A stretch of DNA of 64,000 nt, from positions 47,424 through 111,423 of the forward strand of contig JAHDLA010000014.1 of the NCBI GenBank assembly GCA_018436705.1. Reading direction: 5' to 3'. Positions 15,291 through 23,902 of the stretch are shown piece after piece; within the stretch, counting starts at the first letter, position 1, and each line of letters starts with the position of its first letter. The notes below the pieces were generated by a model that had not been told where the DNA came from, did no database searches, and saw only the letters and a program-made list of their open reading frames with translations. Source of the stretch: Sedimentibacter sp. GTDB taxonomy: Bacteria; Bacillota; Clostridia; Tissierellales; Sedimentibacteraceae. A program made the position numbers and the translations under genes.

Positions 15291-16937
15291 ATGGATTATA
15301 AAAAGCTGGCTGAAATTTTGTTTCCAGATATACACGAAACTGTTGAATATTATGAAAACGAAGTTTTTCCAAAGAGGAACATACCTGAAGGTGCAAAGGT
15401 AACAAGGCTTGCTCCCAGTCCTACAGGTTTTATTCATTTGGGAAATCTGTACGGAGCATTTGTTGATGAAAGACTGGCTCACCAAAGTGGCGGAGCATTC
15501 ATGTTGCGTATAGAAGATACGGATGAAAAGCGTAAAGTTGAAGGATCTGTTGAAATTATTATTTCATCCCTTAAATATTTCGGGTTGAATTTTGACGAAG
15601 GTGCATTGCTGGATGGTGAGAAAGGAAACTATGGGCCATACTATCAAAGCAACAGAGGTAAAATTTATCAGTGTATTGCAAAGCATTTGGTTGAGCAGGG
15701 AAGAGCATACCCATGCTTCTGCACAGAGGAAGAACTGGAAGAAGTAAGAAAACGACAAACGGATGAAAATGTCAATACAGGTTATTACGGTAAATGGGCA
15801 AAGGACAGGAGCCTGACTTTGGAAGAGGTACAGGAACACTTAGACAATAATGAAGAGTTTGTTGTAAGATTCAAGTCCATGGGTGCAGAAGAAGGAACTT
15901 TTGATATAGTTGACGCTATTAGAGGAAGTTTAACGATACACGAAAATTATCAAGATATTGTAATATTAAAAACAAATGGTATACCTACATATCATTTTGC
16001 ACATGTTGTGGATGATCACCTAATGAGAATTACTCACGTTGTAAGAGGTGAAGAGTGGCTTTCAACGCTTCCTATTCATTATGAAATTTTTAATACTTTG
16101 GGATGGGAAACACCGACATACTGCCATACAGCACATTTGATGAAAATTGATAACGGGGCGAAAAGAAAACTTTCAAAGAGAAAAGATCCTGAGCTTGGAC
16201 TGGGATTTTATATGGAATTGGGGTACCATCCGGCTGCAGTAAGAGAATATCTGCTGACAATTTTAAATTCTAATTATGAAGAGTGGAGAATGGCGAATCC
16301 GGATACTCCATCTGAAGAATTTGAATTTACCCTTGAAAAAATGAGCAATTCCGGAGCCCTGTTTGATTTGGATAAATTGAACAACATAAGTAAGGATGTA
16401 ATGCTTAAAATATCTGAAGAAGAAATTTATGAGTTCTTGTTGAACTGGTCAAAAGAACATAAGACGGAAATTTCAGAAGCTCTTGAAAATAATAGAGAAT
16501 CGGTAATCAAGCTGCTTTCAGTAGGAAGAATCGGCAAGAAGCCAAGAAAAGACCTTATGTATTGTAGGCAGATATTTGAATTTATTCAGTATTACTTTGA
16601 TGAATATTTTGAAATAACTGACAGCTATCCTGAAAATATTAGTGAGGATGAAGCGAAAAAACTTCTTAGTGCATATTTGGAAACATATGACCATGCTGAT
16701 GATCAAAGTAGCTGGTTCGAAAAAATAAGGACAATAGCGCAGGAAAACGGATATGCTGCAAAACCGAAGGATTATAAGAAAAATCCCGAAATGTACAAGG
16801 GTCATGTTGGCGATGTAAGCACTGTCATAAGAATAGCTCTTGTAGGAAAGAGCAACTCACCTGACATATGGGAACTGCAGCAGGTAATGGGAGAAGAAAA
16901 GGTAAGAAACCGAATGTCTAAAGCAATAAAAGGATGA
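15291..16937 (+). CDS. gltX: glutamyl-tRNA synthetase
   Basis: 548-residue class I synthetase that loads glutamate on tRNA. The HIGH-type motif is in LAPSPTGFIHLGN (about residues 43-55), the zinc-region Cys in CFCTEEELEEVRK, and the KMSKS-type loop in KRKLSKRKDPELG (about 290). The C-terminal anticodon-binding helical region ends with TVIRIALVGKSNSPDIWELQQVMG. CGGAGG precedes the ATG. The protein is longer than the commonest 480-500-residue GltX but is of the type seen in clostridia. It is followed by a HAD hydrolase 34 bases later. The leader carries a tRNA-Glu-like RNA and a terminator. Confidence 0.96.
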   Translation: MDYKKLAEILFPDIHETVEYYENEVFPKRNIPEGAKVTRLAPSPTGFIHLGNLYGAFVDERLAHQSGGAFMLRIEDTDEKRKVEGSVEIIISSLKYFGLNFDEGALLDGEKGNYGPYYQSNRGKIYQCIAKHLVEQGRAYPCFCTEEELEEVRKRQTDENVNTGYYGKWAKDRSLTLEEVQEHLDNNEEFVVRFKSMGAEEGTFDIVDAIRGSLTIHENYQDIVILKTNGIPTYHFAHVVDDHLMRITHVVRGEEWLSTLPIHYEIFNTLGWETPTYCHTAHLMKIDNGAKRKLSKRKDPELGLGFYMELGYHPAAVREYLLTILNSNYEEWRMANPDTPSEEFEFTLEKMSNSGALFDLDKLNNISKDVMLKISEEEIYEFLLNWSKEHKTEISEALENNRESVIKLLSVGRIGKKPRKDLMYCRQIFEFIQYYFDEYFEITDSYPENISEDEAKKLLSAYLETYDHADDQSSWFEKIRTIAQENGYAAKPKDYKKNPEMYKGHVGDVSTVIRIALVGKSNSPDIWELQQVMGEEKVRNRMSKAIKG

Positions 16938-16971
16938 TTATAAAAAATACAGATATTTTAGAGAGGGCATT

Positions 16972-17613
16972 ATGATATATTCACATATAATCTGGGATTT
17001 CAACGGAACACTGCTTGATGATGTTATGGCAGGAATAAAGAGCGAAAATGTGCTGCTTTCCAGAAGGAATATGCCTTTGATAGAGAATATCGAGCAATAT
17101 CACAAATACTTTTGTTTCCCCATTGTTGAATACTATAAAAAGCTAGGGCATGATTTTGATAAAGAGGATTACAATGACCTTGCAATTGAGTGGGTTACTG
17201 AGTATCTGAAATTTTCAAGAGAATCAAGGCTTCACGACGGCATTCGTGAGGCCCTGGACAAATTTAAATCTCAGGGTTGTCGCCAGATAATCTTATCAGC
17301 TTCGGAAAAAGAGATGCTAACCAGACAGGTCAGGGAGCTTAATATTCACGAATATTTTGATGAAATACTTGGATTAGACAATATCCATGCTAACAGTAAG
17401 TTTGAAATGGCAAAGGAGTGGGTGAAAGCTGAAAAACCGAGGAAAGCTCTTTTTATAGGAGACACTACGCATGATTATGAGGTTGCCTGCGGTATGAATG
17501 TAGACTGCGTTTTAGTGGCAAGAGGACATCAGAGCAGGGAAACTCTTTTAAAATGTGGTGTGCCGGTATTTGATACGTTTTATGACATGCTAAGCTATTG
17601 GGAGAAACAGTAA
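16972..17613 (+). CDS. HAD-superfamily hydrolase
   Basis: 213 residues. Motif I is WDFNGTLLDD, so the usual second Asp of DxDxT is Asn here. Motif II is ILSASEKEML, motif III Lys lies in ANSKFEMAKEW, and motif IV is LFIGDTTHDYEVA. The cap is the helical type seen in phosphoglycolate and pyrophosphate phosphatases. GAGAGGG precedes the ATG. It is probably co-transcribed with gltX. The exact substrate is unknown. Confidence 0.85.
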   Translation: MIYSHIIWDFNGTLLDDVMAGIKSENVLLSRRNMPLIENIEQYHKYFCFPIVEYYKKLGHDFDKEDYNDLAIEWVTEYLKFSRESRLHDGIREALDKFKSQGCRQIILSASEKEMLTRQVRELNIHEYFDEILGLDNIHANSKFEMAKEWVKAEKPRKALFIGDTTHDYEVACGMNVDCVLVARGHQSRETLLKCGVPVFDTFYDMLSYWEKQ

Positions 17614-17673
17614 GAAGATGAAGTAATTAACCTTTACGCCCTGGAAGAGAATTTATATATGAGGTGATCTGAA

Positions 17674-18216
17674 TTGGAAAAGTATGTCGCTCTTTTACGT
17701 GGCATAAATGTAAGCGGTAAAAATAAAGTATCTATGCCTTTATTGAAAGCGTCATTCGAAGATATAGGATTTTTAGATGTTAGAACTTATATCAATAGCG
17801 GAAATGTTCTTTTTTCCAGCGATATACGTAATAAAAAAGAACTGGTCAACCGGTGCGAAGCTATCATAACAGAAAGATTTATGTTAAATATTCCTGTGGC
17901 AATTGTATCTAAAAAAGAATTAGTAGAATCCTTAGACCATGCACCACAATGGTGGGATAATGATAAAAAAGTAATTAATCAGGCTATTTTTCTTATTCCG
18001 CCTGTAACTATAGAAGAAGTATACAATTCAGTTGGAGATGCTAAACGAGAATATGAACAGGTTGATTACTATAAAAATGTTATTTTTTGGTCTGCACCAA
18101 GGGAAACCTTGTCAAAAACGAGATGGTATAAAATTGCTAGTTCACCAGTGAATAGTAAGGTGACAATTAGGAATGCCAGTACGGTGAAAAAAATACTTTT
18201 GTTATTGAATGAATAA
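17674..18216 (+). CDS. DUF1697 family protein
   Basis: 180 residues beginning at a TTG preceded by GAGGTG. The start KYVALLRGINVSGKNKVSM and the phrase YINSGNVLFSS are diagnostic for DUF1697. The end RNASTVKKILLLL also fits. The function of the family is unknown. It lies 60 bases after the HAD gene and is probably the end of that transcript. Confidence 0.9.
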   Translation: MEKYVALLRGINVSGKNKVSMPLLKASFEDIGFLDVRTYINSGNVLFSSDIRNKKELVNRCEAIITERFMLNIPVAIVSKKELVESLDHAPQWWDNDKKVINQAIFLIPPVTIEEVYNSVGDAKREYEQVDYYKNVIFWSAPRETLSKTRWYKIASSPVNSKVTIRNASTVKKILLLLNE

Positions 18217-18289
18217 TTATGTTATGATTACACCCTCTGTTGGTGCTTTAACGCAGACTCCAACATAAAATTTGACTTATTACGAAATT

Positions 18290-18323
18290 GAGCGGTTGCC
18301 TCTTTATGCTGATGCAACCGCTC
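18290..18323. repeat. inverted repeat between convergent genes
   Basis: A 10-bp perfect inverted repeat (GAGCGGTTGC and GCAACCGCTC, 14-base loop) without a good T run on either side. It may be a weak bidirectional terminator for the DUF1697 gene and feoB. Confidence 0.45.
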
Positions 18324-18393
18324 TTGCTTTGCCTATAAGCCCGATATAGTCCAAATGAATGTCGGAGTTTTTAAGGATTAATTTAATTTAATT

Positions 18394-20505
18394 TTATATA
18401 TAAAAAATGATTTTATAAATACTTGCAGTTACAAAGCAGACCGCAAATGCTATTGAAGTAGGTATTATAAATGCTGCAACAGTCCATTTAATGCTGCCGG
18501 TCTCTTTTTTTATTGTCCATAACGTTGTGGAGCACGGCCAGTGAAGAAGGCTGAACAACATGACATTAAGTGCTGTAAGTACGGTCCACCCATTATCCAA
18601 AAGTAAGTTTCTTAACTGTCCGATGCTCTCAAATTCTGTGAGTGTTCCTGTGGAAAGATATGCCATAAGCAATACGGGGAGAACAATTTCGTTAGCTGGC
18701 AATCCTACTATAAAGGCCATCAATATGAAACCGTCAAGCCCTATAATTTTCCCGACAGGGTCTAAAAATTCTGCAACATGTGCAAGAATACTTATATCTC
18801 CTACATATATATTTGCTAACATCCATGTGACTAAACCTGCTGGGGCTGCCACTATTATAGCTCTTGACAAAACAAATATGGTTCTATCAATAATTGATGT
18901 GTACAGCAGCCTTCCAATTTGAGGAACTCTGTAAGGTGGTAGCTCCAACGTAAAGGTTGAAGGTATTCCTTTCAATAGAGTTTTCGAAAGAAGGTATGAC
19001 ACTAAGAGAGTAACACATATACCAATTAAAACCATCAAAGTTATGAAAATTGATGGAACAAGTCCATTTACAAGTGAACTGGATGTGATTGCAAAAAATG
19101 CAGATGCAATTGCAATAATTGTAGGGAATCTTCCGTTACATGGAACAAAATTGTTTGTAATCACTGCAATAAGCCTTTCTCTTGGAGAATCAATTATTCT
19201 GCAGCCTATAACTCCGGCGGCATTACACCCGAAGCCCATGCACATAGTTAGACACTGTTTGCCGTGAGCGTATGCTTTTTTAAACAGATGATCAAGGTTG
19301 AAAGCAACCCTGGGAAGATACCCTAAGTCTTCAAACAATGAAAAAAGCGGAAAAAAAATTGCCATTGGAGGAAGCATAACTGATACGACCCAGGCCAATG
19401 TGCTGTAAACGCCGTCAACTAAAGCACCTATTATGTATTCATTAGCGCCAGCATTTACCAATAATTCCGATAGGTGAGGCTTAAGTCCGAATAATAAATT
19501 GCTTAAAAACTGCGAAGGAATGTTTGCACCTTGAATTGTAATCCAGAAAATTAATCCCAAAAGAGTAAGCATGATGGGTATGCCAAATATTTTGGAGGTT
19601 ATTATATCGTCTATTTTTTTATCGCGGTTAATTTTTCTGGTGTCTTCTTTAACATAACACATCTTTAATTTGTTTGCATAATTGTAATTCATTTCTGAAA
19701 TTTTTTCTCTAATGTTTGTATTGCCTGATTGTATTCCTGTTGATTCAATTATTGACAAAGCACTTTCTTTGCTTAGATGATTTTCCTTTTTATACGAAAA
19801 AATATCAGGAGAGCTATCCAAAAGTCTGAGAGCAGCCCATCTTTCATTTGAAATATTTAATTTTCTTAAATGAGGTATTAATTCAGATATTTTTTTTTCG
19901 GTTTTATCATCATATTTCAATAAATTAGGCGAGAACTCCAACCTGTTATAGGAAACTTTTTCAATAGTTTCTTTCAATTCATTCATTCCCACTCCGCTTC
20001 TAGCAGAAGTAAGCACTATTGGAACGTTTAGTTCTTTCTCGAGTCCTTCTTTATCAATTGTAATATTTTTCTTTTTTGCTTCGTCGATAAGGTTGATGCA
20101 CAATATCAGTTTGTTTGTTATTTCGGAAATTTGAAAAACTAAATTTAAGTTTCTCTCAAGGCATGTTGCATCTGCAACAACAACCACGGCATCATAGTCT
20201 CCATAACATATAAAATCCCTTGAAACTTCCTCGTCTTTAGACGCTGCAAACAGTGAATATGATCCGGGAAGGTCAACTAACACATATTCTGCGTCATTAT
20301 GTGTGAATTCACCTCTAGCTGAAACAACGGTCTTGCCCGGCCAGTTGCCGGTATGCTGTTTTAATCCGGTCAAATAGTTAAATACTGTGCTCTTACCGGT
20401 ATTTGGATTACCTGCGAGAGCTATTACGTGCTGAAAGTCAGATTTAGAAATGTTAAAAACGTCCTTCATTGAGTCAGTCTTAACGGACTGTGCGGTCATC
20501 GCCAT
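18394..20505 (-). CDS. feoB: ferrous iron transporter FeoB
   Basis: 703 residues. An N-terminal GTPase domain has G1 GNPNTGKSTVFN (about 31-42), G3 DLPGSYSL, G4 NLIDEA and G5 TSARSGVG. A helical spacer (about 190-270) follows, then a membrane region with two Gate motifs (for example LPRVAFNLDHLF, and CMGFGCNAAGV with its conserved Cys). The protein imports Fe(II) into the cell. The gene follows feoA by 12 bases on the same transcript. The C terminus ends without the extra FeoC-like domain. Confidence 0.96.
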   Translation of the reverse strand: MAMTAQSVKTDSMKDVFNISKSDFQHVIALAGNPNTGKSTVFNYLTGLKQHTGNWPGKTVVSARGEFTHNDAEYVLVDLPGSYSLFAASKDEEVSRDFICYGDYDAVVVVADATCLERNLNLVFQISEITNKLILCINLIDEAKKKNITIDKEGLEKELNVPIVLTSARSGVGMNELKETIEKVSYNRLEFSPNLLKYDDKTEKKISELIPHLRKLNISNERWAALRLLDSSPDIFSYKKENHLSKESALSIIESTGIQSGNTNIREKISEMNYNYANKLKMCYVKEDTRKINRDKKIDDIITSKIFGIPIMLTLLGLIFWITIQGANIPSQFLSNLLFGLKPHLSELLVNAGANEYIIGALVDGVYSTLAWVVSVMLPPMAIFFPLFSLFEDLGYLPRVAFNLDHLFKKAYAHGKQCLTMCMGFGCNAAGVIGCRIIDSPRERLIAVITNNFVPCNGRFPTIIAIASAFFAITSSSLVNGLVPSIFITLMVLIGICVTLLVSYLLSKTLLKGIPSTFTLELPPYRVPQIGRLLYTSIIDRTIFVLSRAIIVAAPAGLVTWMLANIYVGDISILAHVAEFLDPVGKIIGLDGFILMAFIVGLPANEIVLPVLLMAYLSTGTLTEFESIGQLRNLLLDNGWTVLTALNVMLFSLLHWPCSTTLWTIKKETGSIKWTVAAFIIPTSIAFAVCFVTASIYKIIFYI

Positions 20506-20517
20506 AATTAGTCCCCC

Positions 20518-20739
20518 TTACATAATTTCTATAAGGCTTGATTCTTCTTTCCTAAGCGCGATCATTGCCCCACGAATTCTAAATACTGTTAAATTATTTT
20601 TTGGACCTTTTCTTAATACTTCTATATTTGCTCCATTAGTAACTCCTAAAGCTAGTAATCTTTCCTTCAGTAAATTTTGAGCATCGTTTTTTTTAACTTT
20701 TACGATTTCTCCTATATTTGCATTAGTCAAAACTTTCAT
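20518..20739 (-). CDS. feoA: FeoA-family protein
   Basis: 73 residues from the ATG behind AGAGGTG; an earlier in-frame TTG would overlap the ribosome site. It is an SH3-like FeoA domain: GEIVKVKKN, LLKERLLALGVTNGANIEVL, GAMIALRKEES. FeoA partners FeoB on the inner face of the membrane. Confidence 0.93.
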   Translation of the reverse strand: MKVLTNANIGEIVKVKKNDAQNLLKERLLALGVTNGANIEVLRKGPKNNLTVFRIRGAMIALRKEESSLIEIM

Positions 20740-20778
20740 ATATATCACCTCTGTCAAATTTGCATTTAAATAATAAAT

Positions 20779-20792
20779 TTAGCTAAAGCTAA
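20779..20792. promoter_or_regulatory. candidate metalloregulator operator of feoAB
   Basis: TTAGC-TAAA-GCTAA, an inverted repeat 40 bases upstream of the feoA start. The TTAGG/TTAGC half-site style resembles DtxR/MntR/IdeR-family operators more than a Fur box. No regulator gene is adjacent. Confidence 0.5.
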
Positions 20793-21044
20793 CTTCTAGC
20801 ATATACTATGTTTTTTATTAAGTTTTGACACTATTTTAGGAGAAATAAAATTAATTACAAATATTTAATAAAAATAACATTGTAAGACACTAGGGCTTGT
20901 ATATATAATGGACATGTAAAAATTCCCCCTCTATTTATTATATTTGCTTGTTCAGTGTTTGAGCTAGGTTATTCCTGGTTCTTTTTTTATTATTAGATAT
21001 GCTTTCAATAAGAAAAAACCAAAATAAACTGCAAAGAAAGATTG
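20793..21044. other. non-coding A/T-rich spacer upstream of feoA
   Basis: No gene seen. It presumably contains the feoAB promoter reading leftward, but no clear -35 and -10 pair could be fixed. Confidence 0.4.
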
Positions 21045-21179
21045 TCATTTCTGATTTTCGTCAACATCTTTTTTTCTTTCTTCTACCTCAAAATCGTTTG
21101 GTATATATACATTTCCCGGGTTTGTTTGAGTTGTGTTTTTCATTTTTAGTTTATTTACAAGCTTTGTTATAATAGCCAT
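21045..21179 (-). CDS. 44-residue protein of unknown function
   Basis: An ATG preceded by GGTGGTGAG opens a 44-codon reading frame: a basic N-terminal helix (MAIITKLVNKLKMKN), a middle NPGNVYIPNDF, and a charged end. It lies upstream of feoAB on the same strand but 300 bases away. There are no Cys or membrane segments. I do not recognise it. The frame stays open 27 codons past its TGA, but no hairpin fitting a SECIS follows, so I treat the TGA as the stop. Confidence 0.5.
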   Translation of the reverse strand: MAIITKLVNKLKMKNTTQTNPGNVYIPNDFEVEERKKDVDENQK

Positions 21180-21398
21180 TTTCTCACCACCTTCATTGAA
21201 ATAATGTTTTTTGTAAGGCTTGGATAAATGAATATCTGCCTTTTATTTTATTATGTTGATTTTTAATTTTGTTATTACTTCCTTTATAATACATATTTTC
21301 TAAAGTATAGTTAATTTTTAAAATAAATATCCATTAACTAAATCAGCAGTTTTGAATAACATAATGTAGATAGCTTTTACAACTGGCGGAGGTAGAAA
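21180..21398. other. non-coding region before the SBP-less ABC importer
   Basis: An A/T-rich stretch between divergent genes. No structured element or clear promoter pair recognised. Confidence 0.4.
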
Positions 21399-22154
21399 AT
21401 GGAGTATATATGCGAATTGAAAAATATCTCTAAAAGATTTCATACAATAAATAATGAAACAAAAGCTTTGGAAGATTTGTCTTTAAGAGTAAGAAAGGGA
21501 GAAATTGTGTCTATTGTAGGCCCGTCAGGGTCAGGAAAATCAACTGTATTGAATTTAATTGCAGGTTTGGAAGAACCATCTGCGGGTCAAATAAAGGTAA
21601 ATACCGACAGTATAGGTTTTATGTTTCAAAAAGATCAGCTCTATGAATGGAGAAATATATATAAAAACTGTTTATTAGGACTGGAAGTAAAAAAAATGGT
21701 TACAGAGGAAAACAAAAATAAGGTGATGAACATGCTGAAAAATTATGGATTATATAGTTTTAGAAACCATTATCCTAGTCAGCTGTCTGGAGGCATGAGG
21801 CAGAGGGCGGCTTTGGTGCGAACATTGGCTGTAGAACCGGATTTGCTGCTGCTGGATGAACCTTTTTCTGCCTTAGATTATCAAACAAGATTATCTGTAG
21901 GAAATGAAGTTGGACAGATATTGAGAAAAGAAAAGATTACTACTGTATTGGTAACGCATGACATTCCGGAAGCTGTAAGTATTTCTGACAGAGTCATTGT
22001 ATTTACTGAAAGGCCTGCAATGGTAAAGAAAGAATATGAAATAAAATTTGCTGAATGCAAAGGAGAAAGAACCCCGATGAAATGCAGGAATACTTTGGAG
22101 TTTGGAGAATATTTCAGACAGATATGGAGGGATTTGGATGCGGGAGAAAATTAA
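21399..22154 (+). CDS. NitT/TauT-type ABC importer, ATP-binding protein
   Basis: 251-residue ATPase with Walker [10 protein letters not shown] (about 43-51), Q-loop in FMFQKDQLYEWRN, signature LSGGMRQRAALVRT and Walker B LLLDEPFSALD, then VTHDIPEA. GGAGG lies before the ATG. The permease gene begins inside its 3' end. No binding-protein gene is next to it. The orphan NMT1-type binding protein at 57.1-58.1 kb is a possible partner. Confidence 0.92.
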   Translation: MEYICELKNISKRFHTINNETKALEDLSLRVRKGEIVSIVGPSGSGKSTVLNLIAGLEEPSAGQIKVNTDSIGFMFQKDQLYEWRNIYKNCLLGLEVKKMVTEENKNKVMNMLKNYGLYSFRNHYPSQLSGGMRQRAALVRTLAVEPDLLLLDEPFSALDYQTRLSVGNEVGQILRKEKITTVLVTHDIPEAVSISDRVIVFTERPAMVKKEYEIKFAECKGERTPMKCRNTLEFGEYFRQIWRDLDAGEN

Positions 22155-22956
22155 GGCCGAGCCGATAAATATGTCTAAGGAGCATGAGCAATATTTAAGA
22201 TCAATAAAAAAAGAGAAGAGCTTTATAAAGACAATGCAAATATTGATATTTGTTATTTTTATTGCTCTGTGGGAGTGGGCAGCAGTTAATAATCATGTAG
22301 ATAGATTTTTAACCAGCACTCCAAGTGCAATTTTTGAACTTATTGTTAAATTTATAGAAGATGGAAGCCTCTTTAAACATTTATACGTGTCAACAACGGA
22401 AACAATCGCTGGTTTTTTTGTTGGAACAATCGCAGGACTTTTAACGGCAATTTTATTATGGTGGTTTGAGCGGCTTGCTAAAATAACAGATCCCTATATT
22501 GTGATATTGAACAGTTTGCCAAAGACAGCGCTGGCACCCATAATAATTCTGTGGGCTGGAATGGGTTTTTCAGGTATAGTGGTTACCGCCGCATCCATAT
22601 CTGTTGTTGTTACAACAATGACATTGTATACAGGATTTACAAGCGTGGAGAAGGATAAAATAGTATTGCTTAAAACAATGGGAGCAAATAAATATCAAAT
22701 TTTAAAAAAAGTTATTATTCCCGCTAACATACCGAGCATTATGAGCGTAATAAGAGTGAATATAGGGTTGTCGTGGATAGGGGTAATTGTCGGAGAGTTT
22801 CTTGTTTCAAAGGCAGGTATCGGATATCTCATATTGTACGGAAGCCAGACGTTTAAACTTGACTTGGTTATGATGGGAGTTTTTGTACTGGGAATTATAG
22901 CTGCAATAATGTACTTTTTTGCTGCATGGCTGGAGAAAAAGGTAATAAAGTATTGA
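22138..22956 (+). CDS. NitT/TauT-type ABC importer, permease
   Basis: 272 residues from the ATG at 22138, which has GGAGG 7 bases upstream inside the ATPase gene; an earlier in-frame ATG lacks a site. It has about six membrane helices and an EAA-type loop around KIVLLKTMGANKYQILKKVIIPAN. The family is TauC/SsuC/ThiX. A 17-base overlap with the ATPase gene implies coupled translation. Confidence 0.9.
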   Translation: MREKIKAEPINMSKEHEQYLRSIKKEKSFIKTMQILIFVIFIALWEWAAVNNHVDRFLTSTPSAIFELIVKFIEDGSLFKHLYVSTTETIAGFFVGTIAGLLTAILLWWFERLAKITDPYIVILNSLPKTALAPIIILWAGMGFSGIVVTAASISVVVTTMTLYTGFTSVEKDKIVLLKTMGANKYQILKKVIIPANIPSIMSVIRVNIGLSWIGVIVGEFLVSKAGIGYLILYGSQTFKLDLVMMGVFVLGIIAAIMYFFAAWLEKKVIKY

Positions 22957-23031
22957 ATAACAGCATTCTTTGTTATATAATTAATAACTAAGCAAATTTT
23001 TATATAATATGACAGCACAATGAGGTGTACT

Positions 23032-23571
23032 ATGGAATTAGGAGATAAGGTAAGATCATTAAGGCTTAAACAAAAAATCAGCATAGAGCAGCTTTCTGTA
23101 ATGACCGGGTTGAGTAAAGGGCTAATAAGCCAGATAGAAAGAGATATTACGGGACCTTCAGTTGCATCATTATGGAAGATTTCGAAAGCTTTGAATGTGA
23201 CCATGAATTATTTTTTTGATGAATATGATGATTTTAATAAAGTTGTCAGAAAAAATGAAAGAAAAAAAATAATGATGAAAAATGGAGACAGAACTTATGA
23301 ACTGCTTAGTCCTAATCTTAAAAAACAAATAGAAATGTTGTGGATTGAAATTGAGCCTAATGAATCTAATTCTGAAGACCTGATAAGCCATGAGGGCGAA
23401 GAGTGCGGCGTTGTTATTAAGGGTAACCTTCAAGTTTTATCAGGTGATAAAGTTTACAATCTTGAAGAAGGTGACAGCATATATCTTGACAGTACCATAC
23501 CACACAGATATATAAATCCAGGTTCCGAACAGTCAGTTTCCATATGGGCAATGGTACCTCCAAGTTTTTAG
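23032..23571 (+). CDS. XRE-cupin transcriptional regulator
   Basis: 179 residues from the ATG with GAGGTG 4 bases upstream. An N-terminal XRE helix-turn-helix (about 5-60: LRLKQKISIEQLSVMTGLSKGLISQIERD) is followed by a C-terminal cupin barrel (about 105-178: HEGEECGVVIKGNLQVL, EEGDSIYLDSTIPHRYINPG). XRE-cupin proteins usually sense a small metabolite and regulate nearby transport and catabolic genes. The DUF819/dipeptidase pair downstream is the natural target, and a matching pair of inverted repeats surrounds its promoter. Confidence 0.9.
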   Translation: MELGDKVRSLRLKQKISIEQLSVMTGLSKGLISQIERDITGPSVASLWKISKALNVTMNYFFDEYDDFNKVVRKNERKKIMMKNGDRTYELLSPNLKKQIEMLWIEIEPNESNSEDLISHEGEECGVVIKGNLQVLSGDKVYNLEEGDSIYLDSTIPHRYINPGSEQSVSIWAMVPPSF

Positions 23572-23657
23572 ATGTGTGGAAATTGAATCCGTATGGATTT
23601 GAAAATACGGTATTGATAAATATTAATTATTGAACAGTATGTTTTAAGCTTTGTATT

Positions 23658-23690
23658 AACCCCAGATTTTTTATTCTGGGGTTGTTTTAT
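23658..23690 (+). terminator. terminator of the XRE-cupin gene
   Basis: AACCCCAGA (23658-23666) pairs with TCTGGGGTT (23675-23683), followed by a T-rich run. Confidence 0.85.
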
Positions 23691-23800
23691 ATCATAAAAT
23701 ATTTTTTAGAGTCTGCATAAATGGGAGCGAAGCTTGTAATTGCATGGGAAAGAGCTATGTAAATGCTTCTTGAATATACAATTCATAAAATCAAAATAAG

Positions 23801-23873
23801 TTCAATAAAATGAAAAAAACGTTGACATGGTTTTTATAATATACTATACTTATAATATATTCAATATATTGAA
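23801..23873 (+). promoter_or_regulatory. promoter with paired TTCA-N6-TGAA operators
   Basis: A strong promoter, TTGACA (23822-23827), 17-base spacer, TATACT (23845-23850). It is bracketed by two inverted repeats of the same form: TTCAATAAAATGAA at 23801-23814 and the perfect palindrome TTCAATATATTGAA at 23860-23873. Their positions suit a repressor that binds both sides of the promoter. The XRE-cupin gene just upstream is the likely source (inference). Confidence 0.65.
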
Positions 23874-23902
23874 CACAGTAAAACAATTATAGGAGGATTT
23901 AT

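Noticed and set aside
21045..21060. In-frame TGA of the 44-residue protein as a selenocysteine codon
   Set aside because: The frame stays open for 27 codons, but no hairpin with the form seen at the two selenoproteins follows and the extension shows no Cys-like conserved site.
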